Source: Endozoicomonadaceae bacterium
GTDB taxonomy: Bacteria; Pseudomonadota; Gammaproteobacteria; Pseudomonadales; Endozoicomonadaceae
Assembly: GCA_023146365.1 (NCBI GenBank)
Contig: JAGLCE010000158.1
Location: forward strand, 1 to 11,372
Length of the DNA stretch: 11,372 bases
Direction of reading: 5' to 3'
Part shown: one piece after another, positions 1-5,596 of the stretch
Numbering within the stretch: the first letter of the stretch is position 1
Layout of the letters: every line of letters begins with the position of its first letter
The notes under the pieces: generated by a model
Database searches by the model: none
What the model saw: the letters and a program-made list of their open reading frames with translations, nothing else
What the model was told of the DNA's origin: nothing
Position numbers and translations under genes: made by a program

Positions 1-54
1 TCAAATACATCAAATACATCAAATAAACTAAATACATCAAATAAACTAAATACA
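1..54. repeat. Six tandem 9-bp repeats
   Basis: The first 54 bases are six consecutive 9-mers with consensus TCAAATACA. Copies 1 and 2 are exact. Copies 3 and 5 read TCAAATAAA, and copies 4 and 6 read CTAAATACA, so copies 3-4 and 5-6 also form an 18-bp higher-order duplication. The array begins at the first base of the window and probably continues to the left. It is AT-rich and contains no gene that I can recognise. Confidence 0.9.
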
Positions 55-123
55 AACAGAAATGTCTAACTTTTATTTTAAGAATAACTCTGTGCAATTT
101 CGCTATTCAAAACAGTTGAAAAC

Positions 124-200
124 TGCTTCACTCATGGGAATTCAAGCCTCCAACTGCCTAGTTCGAAGCCAATCACTATACCCCACTAAGCTACGAACAC
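124..200 (-). pseudogene. Decayed tRNA-Arg relic
   Basis: Read on the minus strand, this 77-nt stretch aligns without gaps to the two tRNA-Arg genes to its right and keeps the TAGCT, GG (D-loop) and CGAAC landmarks. It is damaged throughout. The acceptor stem is mostly G-U wobbles plus a G-A mismatch at 1-72. The T-stem has two mismatches. The T-loop reads CTTGAAT instead of TTCGAAT. The encoded CCA end is lost. The anticodon loop is CTTCGAA, so position 34 has changed from A to T and the anticodon would read TCG (still Arg). Its 5' end lies exactly 127 bp from that of the neighbouring tRNA, as expected for the oldest member of a tandem duplication. It is almost certainly non-functional. Confidence 0.75.
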
Positions 201-250
201 ATAACAAGACTGTGACAATAACTCCTGCAAGGTTGATGATTTTCAGAAAA

Positions 251-327
251 TGGTGCGTCCGGGAGGATTCGAACCTCCGACCATCTAGTTCGTAGCCAGG
301 TACTCTATCCAGCTGAGCTACGGACGC
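251..327 (-). tRNA. tRNA-Arg (ACG), copy 2, weakened anticodon stem
   Basis: This is a 77-nt minus-strand tRNA with an encoded CCA. The acceptor stem GCGTCCG/CGGACGC, the D-stem GCTC/GAGT and the T-stem GGAGG/CCTCC (loop TTCGAAT) are complete. The anticodon loop CTACGAA gives ACG, which is deaminated to ICG in bacteria to read CGU, CGC and CGA. The anticodon stem is CCTGG/CTAGA, with a C-A mismatch at 27-43 and a G-U pair at 30-40, whereas copy 1 is fully paired. It lies 50 nt downstream of copy 1, probably in the same transcript. It may still be functional, but the stem defect could mark early decay. Confidence 0.9.
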
Positions 328-377
328 ACAAACAGTACAATTTCATCCATTACTGCTTGAAACAATGCAGGATGAAT

Positions 378-454
378 TGGTGCGCTCGGGAGGATTCGAA
401 CCTCCGACCACCTGGTTCGTAGCCAGGTACTCTATCCAGCTGAGCTACGAGCGC
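378..454 (-). tRNA. tRNA-Arg (ACG), copy 1
   Basis: This 77-nt minus-strand tRNA has an encoded CCA and perfect pairing in every arm: acceptor GCGCTCG/CGAGCGC, anticodon stem CCTGG/CCAGG around loop CTACGAA, and T-stem GGAGG/CCTCC. The anticodon ACG (wobble inosine after modification) serves CGN arginine codons. Outside the acceptor and anticodon stems it closely matches copy 2. It is the promoter-proximal member of the three-unit array, about a dozen nt downstream of the predicted transcription start. It appears fully functional. Confidence 0.97.
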
Positions 455-473
455 ACTGTCTTACGGGATGCAA

Positions 474-502
474 ACTATAGGGACACACGGTGCTTGAGTC
501 AA
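474..502 (-). promoter_or_regulatory. Sigma70 promoter of the tRNA-Arg array
   Basis: On the minus strand, TTGACT (497-502) and TATAGT (474-479) are separated by exactly 17 bp. This is a near-consensus -35/-10 pair pointing at the tRNA-Arg genes. The first tRNA starts 19 bp downstream of the -10 box. The GC-rich stretch just after the -10 (GCATCCC) resembles the discriminators of stringently controlled stable-RNA promoters; that last point is inference. Confidence 0.85.
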
Positions 503-580
503 TATGTAGAAAACCGTATCGTCATTTTTTTTCAGATCACTGCTACCGAAAACTCACCTCTTTTCATACAATACGAAACC

Positions 581-946
581 ATGAGTGGACTTATTGCATT
601 ACTGTTGCTGATCTTCGGTATCTGGTATTGGCAGGACACAGCCATGGCTCACGAAATCGCACTGTGCCAGTGTCGAAAAACTTGCCGAGAACTCGGCCTT
701 CAACTGCTCGATCAGACGGTCGAACGACAGCGCAGCCGACTGATCCGGACAAGCAGCGGAATACTCGTGTTGCGTCGAGAATATCGCTTTGAATTCACTA
801 CAACTGGTGAGCAGCGTTATGCTGGTTTTATCTGTATTATCCGCAAGCGAGTACACAGTCTGAATCTAGATCAACCTGACAAAAACTCGGATGGCACCTC
901 TGTACCACACCAGATTTTCGTACAACCGGAACAGCAAGAACACTGA
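581..946 (+). CDS. DUF3301 family membrane-anchored protein
   Basis: This encodes 121 residues. The N-terminus MSGLIALLLLIFGIWYWQD is a single membrane segment. It is followed by the family signature in which a helix with clustered cysteines (CQCRKTCRELGLQLLDQTV) leads into a basic beta-rich part (RLIRTSSG..VLRREYRFEFTTTG). This order and content match gammaproteobacterial DUF3301 proteins, whose function is unknown. The start is the ATG before the hydrophobic segment. The same frame is open further left, but that part runs through the tRNA gene and is not coding. The tail after about residue 95 is polar, with many Gln, Asp and His residues, and looks divergent. The gene is intact, although efpL just downstream is broken. 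Confidence 0.85.
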   Translation: MSGLIALLLLIFGIWYWQDTAMAHEIALCQCRKTCRELGLQLLDQTVERQRSRLIRTSSGILVLRREYRFEFTTTGEQRYAGFICIIRKRVHSLNLDQPDKNSDGTSVPHQIFVQPEQQEH

Positions 947-991
947 TACCGTCTGAACATATCACTGCCTTTCTCCTATGAATTACTGATA

Positions 992-1547
992 ATGCTTAGC
1001 GCTAACGCTCTTAAAAAAGGCCAGTATTGCTGAAATCAATGGTCACTACTATTATGTGGTCTATGTATGGTCTATGGTCAAAAACGTCGAGCCCAAGAGC
1101 CCACCCTCTCGAAGCGCAAAAATACTCTACAAAGTACGCTTCAATCAGGTGCTCGGTGGTCGCAAATATGAAAGCACCTTCACTGGCAACGATATGCTGA
1201 CTGATGTCAGCATAATACGTAAATCAGTTTCATCCCTCTACAAGGAAGGTTATTTCTACACATTTATGGACCAAGAAAACTACATTCAGTATCAGTGCCG
1301 AGAATATGGAAGAACAACGGCCCTACATACAGGATGATATTACCGCCCTATTGATTGATGATAGCCTGGTCCGTGATCATGAAAGTGATCAAAACCACAC
1401 CCGCCATCAAAGGCTCCTCCGCCACAGCCCGAACCAATCTAGCCCGTATGGCAACCAGTCATAAAGGTGCAGATTCCAGAATATATCAAGCAATATGAGA
1501 AGATCAAGATCAATACGGACACCGGTAAATTCATCTCCCGAGCATGA
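992..1547 (+). pseudogene. efpL: EF-P-like protein EfpL/YeiP, multiply frameshifted pseudogene
   Basis: Joining the reading frames gives an almost complete EF-P-like protein. From the ATG at 992 one frame reads MLSANALKKG. After an apparent extra C near 1021 the second frame reads SIAEINGHYY, then VKNVEPKSPPSRSAKILYKVRF and YTFMDQENYIQYQ. After an extra base near 1296 the third reads AENMEEQRPYIQDDITALLIDDSLV. A fourth, from 1379, reads MKVIKTTPAIKGSSATARTNLARMAT. A fifth, from 1467, reads VQIPEYIKQYEKIKINTDTG and FISRA before TGA. The TTPAIKG.SATAR and VQIPEYI segments are family hallmarks. About 10 codons are missing before MKVIK, and a short imperfect duplication lies near 1069-1086. EfpL helps ribosomes through proline-rich stretches in related bacteria; this copy cannot make a full product. 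Confidence 0.88.
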
Positions 1548-1915
1548 GCAGTTTCCAGCAGCGAACCCGTAAGAGAATACCGACGCAAACTCATCGACTG
1601 AATGGCAATCACAGGCTGACTGTCGCGAACAGATAAACAATCCTCAGACAAACGCCCCAACTGAAAAAATGCAGGATGAACAGGCTTTCAATGAGAACAC
1701 TCATCATCTGAGTATCTACTTTGATAGCTAAGAGCACAGTTTTCGCTGTTTCTCGTGAAAATAACGGGAAGACCTAATACTGGTTAGAGCCAAATCCGGC
1801 TCCCCATAGATCGATTTGACAACAGGCCACCGCTTCTATCCAATTATAACCGTTAAATAACTGACTCCAACGGATACAGTCCAACCAAAAAACGCCACCA
1901 CAACGGAACCAGTTA
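1548..1915. other. Gene-free stretch between efpL pseudogene and DUF2788 gene
   Basis: No intact gene is recognisable here. One plus-strand frame (about 1551-1730) is open apart from a single TAA and encodes a Gln/Asn/Glu-rich hydrophilic peptide with no family resemblance that I can name. It may be a degraded gene or chance. The last bases carry the ribosome site of the next gene. Confidence 0.6.
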
Positions 1916-2122
1916 ATGGATATGGATCTAGCTGCCTTCGATGACCTGATGTTAACCATCTTGCTACCGGGGCTTATTTTGTTTATGGGATTTATCGTCT
2001 GGGATCTGGCCAAAAACTCCAATGCTGGCAAATTCGGCACGATGGTACTTTTTGGTGTATTGGGACTGGGTGTGCTGGGTTTTGTGATCAAAAAACTGGT
2101 TGCCATGGGACTGGGCTTATAA
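1916..2122 (+). CDS. DUF2788 family small membrane protein
   Basis: This encodes 68 residues with two membrane segments, roughly residues 12-31 and 42-62, joined by the conserved loop WDLAKNSNAGKFGT. That loop followed by a GVLGLGVLGF(V/I) helix is the signature of DUF2788 proteins of Pseudomonas, Vibrio and relatives. Their function is unknown and they are predicted to sit in the inner membrane. The ATG at 1916 has a GGA 8 nt upstream; a second in-frame ATG at 1922 is possible but its spacing is worse. The gene is intact and is the last housekeeping-type gene before the T3SS operon. No terminator is evident after it. Confidence 0.85.
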   Translation: MDMDLAAFDDLMLTILLPGLILFMGFIVWDLAKNSNAGKFGTMVLFGVLGLGVLGFVIKKLVAMGLGL

Positions 2123-2195
2123 CGACCACCTTTACCCCCTAAATTTATATATTGAATACTATTCAGCTTGTATAACCTAGTCTCCAGTATTATTC

Positions 2196-2224
2196 TTGAT
2201 TAATAAGTTTTTAGTGCCTATTTT
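2196..2224 (+). promoter_or_regulatory. Candidate promoter of the T3SS operon
   Basis: TTGATT (2196-2201) and TATTTT (2219-2224) are separated by 17 bp in an AT-rich stretch upstream of the chaperone gene. Each box matches consensus at four of six positions. A start near 2231 would leave a leader of about 138 nt. No binding site for a dedicated T3SS activator could be identified. A further TATAAC at 2255 has no good -35 partner. Confidence 0.4.
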
Positions 2225-2368
2225 ATCAATAATGATGTAACCTTACAGACTAACTCCTGCTATAACTAACTAAAAGCTGGAACTTTTACTGGGGATACTG
2301 ACTCTAACACCTTGTAAGTTCTGAAAAAATTCATCAACATTATTTAAATTCAGGGAGGATTCACCACT

Positions 2369-2875
2369 ATGTCACACAGGCAAAACGTCGAAGAAAATCT
2401 GCAGCGCTTCGCTGAAGGCATCGGCCTAGGCGAATTGAAACTCAATGAGCACGGTGCCTGCGGGCTTTGTTTCGATGACACAATGATCGTCAATATCGAG
2501 TATCTTGAAGATGATGAGGCGATGGTATTTGTTTCGTCCGTCAAACGCCCCGACCCACACGATACCGACAAAGCTCAGCTGTTTGAAAAACTTCTGTTTA
2601 TTAATTTACAGCACCACAGCATGCAAAGTGCCTTTCTGGCGCTAAACCATGACAAAACGGAAATTCTTCTGATAAAATCCATGCCAGGCTCCTTGGATTA
2701 CGGATCATTCGAAGCAAACTTGGAAAAATTCGTCAACACACTGGAATGGTGCATTGCAGAAGTGGATAATCAAAGCGATACTCCGATCGACCTGTCTGGC
2801 AAGACAAGTTCAGGAGGAGAGCTACCCAGCCCACCATCTGGTCAACCCGGTGATGATATGGGTATCATGGTCTAA
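2369..2875 (+). CDS. T3SS class I chaperone, CesT/Spa15-like
   Basis: This encodes 168 residues and is acidic. The first 130 or so fit the CesT fold: an N-terminal helix (NVEENLQRFAEGIGLGELKL), a strand pair (GLCFDDTMIVNIEYL and AMVFVSSVKR), a helix (KAQLFEKLLFINLQHHSM), strands containing FLALNHDKTEILLIKSMPG, and a C-terminal helix (FEANLEKFVNTLEWC). Such proteins dimerise, bind the N-terminal segment of effectors in the cytosol and deliver them to the SctN ATPase. A perfect GGGAGG site lies 10 nt before ATG. The gene lies just upstream of sctN, as spa15 and invB do in Shigella and Salmonella SPI-1. It carries an extra, probably disordered tail of about 33 residues rich in Ser, Pro, Gly and Asp. 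Its clients cannot be told from this window. Confidence 0.82.
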   Translation: MSHRQNVEENLQRFAEGIGLGELKLNEHGACGLCFDDTMIVNIEYLEDDEAMVFVSSVKRPDPHDTDKAQLFEKLLFINLQHHSMQSAFLALNHDKTEILLIKSMPGSLDYGSFEANLEKFVNTLEWCIAEVDNQSDTPIDLSGKTSSGGELPSPPSGQPGDDMGIMV

Positions 2876-2903
2876 TAATTGACACATGATCGGTAAGAAC
2901 AAC

Positions 2904-2934
2904 AAAAGCGTCGTTATCTCGGCGTTTTTATTTT
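2904..2934 (+). terminator. Terminator-like hairpin between the chaperone gene and sctN
   Basis: AAAAGCGTCG (2904-2913) pairs with CGGCGTTTTT (2920-2929) around the loop TTATCT, with two G-U pairs, and is followed by ATTTT. The stem is weak, but the T-rich 3' side resembles an intrinsic terminator. It lies in the only large gap inside the operon, so it could attenuate transcription from the chaperone gene into sctN. Confidence 0.5.
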
Positions 2935-3037
2935 GATTACCGTAAACCCTATCGTTGTTCGTTCGATGCGCTACAATCAGAGATTTTTGATACTTTATAA
3001 CCTTCTTCTTCGCCGATCAGATCGAGGAGCCTGTCCT

Positions 3038-4378
3038 GTGAGCGATAATGATGCCCTAGGATACCTAACAGAAGCCCTACAGACCGTTGTCGACGGCAGT
3101 CGTCTAGTGGATATCCGCGGACGTGTCACCGAAGTTCAAGGCATGATCATCAAGGCAGCCGTCGCTGGCGCCAAGATCGGTGAGCTGTGTGAGCTGGTAA
3201 CTCCGGGAGAAGATGAGGTCGGTTTTGCCGAGGTCGTCGGTTTCCAAGGTTATGATGCCGTACTGACCCCACTGGGAGGAATGCTAGGCATTTCCTCCAA
3301 TACCGAAGTCATTCCGACCGGTCACGTTCACCATGTCGGAGTTGGGCCACACCTACTCGGCAAGGTTCTGAACGGCATGGGTAAGCCCCTTCATGAAGAC
3401 CCCGATGATGACAGTAAGCCGGAAGCTTGGTATCCGACTTATGCAGGTGCGCCGGACCCACTCACCCGAAGGTTGATTGATCACCCTCTCCCTCTTGGCC
3501 TCCGAGCCATTGATGGATTGCTGACCTGCGGAGAAGGCCAGCGAATGGGGATCTTCGCTGCGGCCGGCGGTGGTAAGTCGACCCTGCTATCGATGCTGGT
3601 GAAAGGCGCCGAAGTCGATTTGACGGTACTGGCGCTGATCGGCGAACGGGGACGAGAACTGCGAGAATTTCTAGAACATGACTTGGGGCCCGAAGGGATC
3701 AAAAAATCCGTCACTATTGTTGCAACTTCAGACAAATCTTCAATGGAACGAGCCAAGGCAGCCTATACCGCCACTGCCGTGGCGGAGTATTTCAGGGATC
3801 AAGGCAAAAAAGTGCTATTCCTGATGGATTCTGTCACTCGTTTTGCTCGGGCTCAGCGTGAAATCGGCCTGTCAGCGGGAGAACCGCCAACTCGACGAGG
3901 CTTCCCACCTTCGGTATTCGCCACACTGCCTGGCCTAATGGAGCGGACTGGAATGTCTAGTTCAGCCACTGGATCCATCACTGCACTTTACACTGTACTG
4001 GTGGAAGGCGACGATATGACGGAGCCGGTCGCCGATGAAACTCGCTCTATTCTGGACGGCCACATTATACTGTCCCGCAAATTGGCATCATCCAATCATT
4101 ATCCTGCGATTGACGTACTGGCCAGTGCAAGCCGAGTTATGAATAACATTGTTCCGAAAGAGCACTTGGAGGCAGCCGGACGACTCAGAGAATTAATGGC
4201 TAAGTATGAAGATATAGAACTACTGGTTAAAGTCGGCGAATATCGTCAGGGCTCAGATAAAGTGGCAGATGAGGCACTAGCCAAGATTGACAATATTCGT
4301 CAATTTCTGCAACAGAAAACAGACGAGCTCACAGAGTTCGACGACACCCTACAACATATGCTGCAATTGGTTCGCTAA
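3038..4378 (+). CDS. sctN: T3SS ATPase SctN
   Basis: This encodes 446 residues of the FliI/YscN rotary-type ATPase. It forms a hexamer below the export gate, strips chaperones from substrates and powers unfolding. A beta-barrel domain of about 90 residues precedes the nucleotide-binding core. The core has a Walker A loop AAAGGGKST with Lys180 and Ser181, the segment LIGERGRE, and a Walker B strand VLFLMD with Asp264 followed by SVTRFARAQREIGL. A helical C-terminal domain follows. I chose GTG at 3038 because AGGAG lies 8 nt upstream and the protein then has the usual family length. The open frame begins at a TTG at 2933, but the extra 35 residues look non-coding and overlap the hairpin. The stop shares one base with the sctO ATG. 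Confidence 0.97.
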   Translation: MSDNDALGYLTEALQTVVDGSRLVDIRGRVTEVQGMIIKAAVAGAKIGELCELVTPGEDEVGFAEVVGFQGYDAVLTPLGGMLGISSNTEVIPTGHVHHVGVGPHLLGKVLNGMGKPLHEDPDDDSKPEAWYPTYAGAPDPLTRRLIDHPLPLGLRAIDGLLTCGEGQRMGIFAAAGGGKSTLLSMLVKGAEVDLTVLALIGERGRELREFLEHDLGPEGIKKSVTIVATSDKSSMERAKAAYTATAVAEYFRDQGKKVLFLMDSVTRFARAQREIGLSAGEPPTRRGFPPSVFATLPGLMERTGMSSSATGSITALYTVLVEGDDMTEPVADETRSILDGHIILSRKLASSNHYPAIDVLASASRVMNNIVPKEHLEAAGRLRELMAKYEDIELLVKVGEYRQGSDKVADEALAKIDNIRQFLQQKTDELTEFDDTLQHMLQLVR

Positions 4379-4839
4379 TGTTACATGATCTCCTTCGTAT
4401 CAAGCGTATTCGCGAAAAATCTGCCCAAGATGAAGTTACGAAAGCCCGTTATCGTCTGGAGCAAGCTATTATTGAAGTCGACAATAAAACAGAAGAACTG
4501 AGCACTTATAAAGAGTGGCGCAGTCAAGAAGAGAAGACTCTTTACGACAACATTATAAATGCACACGTTCATCAGCACGACTTGGACTTTCTGAAGATGC
4601 GCATCGCCAAAATGAGGGAACATGATCTCGTTCTCGAAGAGGCGATCAGAACAGCAGAATCCCGAGTTAAAGAAGTCGAAACAGAGCTGGAAGAGGCTCA
4701 GAAGAATTTCCAGCTGGCCATGCAAGCCGTAATGAAATTTGAGGAATTCACCAAGGTATTGGATGAAGAAGAGGCAAAAAGAAAGAACTTTTTGGAAGAG
4801 CAAGAACTCGAAGAATTCATCCCCAGAAACAGAGATTAA
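4378..4839 (+). CDS. sctO: T3SS stalk protein SctO (YscO family)
   Basis: This encodes 153 residues, almost entirely charged alpha-helix with heptad-like spacing, forming two long antiparallel coiled-coil arms (about residues 5-55 and 65-140). The opening LHDLLRIKRIREKSAQDEV matches the usual start of YscO/FliJ-type stalk proteins. In known systems SctO sits in the centre of the SctN hexamer and links it to the SctV gate. Its ATG overlaps the sctN stop by one base (TAATG) and has no good ribosome site, so translational coupling is likely. Sequence identity in this family is low. The call therefore rests on length, coiled coil and position between sctN and sctP. Confidence 0.88.
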   Translation: MLHDLLRIKRIREKSAQDEVTKARYRLEQAIIEVDNKTEELSTYKEWRSQEEKTLYDNIINAHVHQHDLDFLKMRIAKMREHDLVLEEAIRTAESRVKEVETELEEAQKNFQLAMQAVMKFEEFTKVLDEEEAKRKNFLEEQELEEFIPRNRD

Positions 4840-4879
4840 CAATATAGCCAATTCCTGACAGTAAGACTGGGAGCAGAAC

Positions 4880-5581
4880 ATGAGTATCAATAGTACGTCA
4901 GCAGCATCTGTAAAGTCTATCGACAACCAGACAGCTAACGAATCAGACTCGGCCGATGTCGACTCGAAAGACAGTGCCGATTTCGAGAAAATCATGAGTG
5001 GGGATAAAAACAAAAAGAAAGCATTGAAAGATACAAACAAAAAGGAAGTAGAGCAGAAAAACATCAAAAAACAGACTGCTGAGCACAAGGCAAAGCAAGA
5101 AAAGGCAAAAAGTAATTCACCCGAGGATTTAGTTCGCTTATTTCATAATGATCGAGGGCAGAGTGGACAGATAGCTAAGGGCCCAGAAATCAGCTCAGCC
5201 AAAACAGCCGAAGTTCAGAGTGTTAGTACTCAGGAGACTATCGACAAAATTGAGAAGATCGTTGACCGGATTCAGATTCAGACCGCCGGCGATGTTAAAT
5301 CCGTTAACATCAAATTGAATAACAACATATTGCCCGGTACTGAAGTTATGTTTCTCCGAGAAAATGGTAAAATCAAGATCACCTTCACGACCACTTCTGC
5401 CGAGTCATTAAATTTTCTCAGTAAAGGCGAACAATCGTTGGCTGAGACACTGAACAAGAAGTTTGGTGACAGTGTTACAGTCAACATCCAGCGTCAGAAT
5501 AACGATAATCCCGATCAGGACGGTCGCTCTCGGAATCAGTATGTCGGGGATGATCCGTCAGAAGATGACGCCGAACAATAG
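4880..5581 (+). CDS. sctP: T3SS needle-length/substrate-switch protein SctP
   Basis: This encodes 233 residues. The first 120 or so are low-complexity and hydrophilic (Ser, Asp, Lys, Gln, with Lys-rich runs such as KNKKKALKDTNKK), as in the disordered ruler part of YscP/Spa32/InvJ proteins. A compact C-terminal domain follows (about residues 135-210), with alternating strands (VKSVNIKLNNNILPGTEVMF, GKIKITFTTTS) and a helix, resembling the T3S4/FliK-type switch domain. That domain contacts SctU to change export from needle to later substrates. The tail is very acidic and rich in Asn and Gln. GGGAG lies 6 nt before ATG. The call depends partly on position between sctO and sctQ, because rulers diverge quickly. 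It is short for a ruler, closer to Spa32 than to YscP. Confidence 0.8.
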   Translation: MSINSTSAASVKSIDNQTANESDSADVDSKDSADFEKIMSGDKNKKKALKDTNKKEVEQKNIKKQTAEHKAKQEKAKSNSPEDLVRLFHNDRGQSGQIAKGPEISSAKTAEVQSVSTQETIDKIEKIVDRIQIQTAGDVKSVNIKLNNNILPGTEVMFLRENGKIKITFTTTSAESLNFLSKGEQSLAETLNKKFGDSVTVNIQRQNNDNPDQDGRSRNQYVGDDPSEDDAEQ

Positions 5582-5596
5582 CGGATAGTATGAATC

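Noticed and set aside
113..125. Small hairpin CAGTT-GAA-AACTG as the tRNA operon terminator
   Set aside because: The stem is only five bp, it overlaps the relic by two bases, and only four T follow it on the minus strand, so it is not convincing.
62..295. Plus-strand frame of 77 codons near the left end
   Set aside because: It runs antisense through the tRNA relic and part of the tRNA-Arg gene, and shows no protein-family features.
1306..1464. Plus-strand 52-codon frame MEEQRPYIQDDI... as an independent small gene
   Set aside because: Its first part is a segment of EfpL in the correct order with its neighbours, so it is one piece of the pseudogene.
1407..1660. Two overlapping minus-strand frames of 73-77 codons
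   Set aside because: They are antisense to the efpL pseudogene and the stretch just after it; neither resembles a known protein.
1551..1730. Gln/Asn-rich hydrophilic frame after the efpL pseudogene as a gene remnant
   Set aside because: It contains an in-frame stop, has no clear start and resembles no family that I can name; it is noted only in the gene-free stretch entry.
1774..2106. Minus-strand frame of 110 codons
   Set aside because: It is antisense to the DUF2788 gene, whose family signature is clear on the plus strand.
2933..3037. N-terminal extension of SctN from a TTG at 2933
   Set aside because: It would overlap the hairpin, lacks a ribosome site, and adds 35 residues absent from the family; GTG at 3038 has AGGAG at ideal spacing.
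4381..5088. Long minus-strand frame of 235 codons opposite sctO and the start of sctP
   Set aside because: It is the mirror of Lys/Glu-rich coiled-coil coding DNA, giving a Phe/Leu/Ser-rich peptide. It has no recognisable domain, and the plus-strand genes are well supported.
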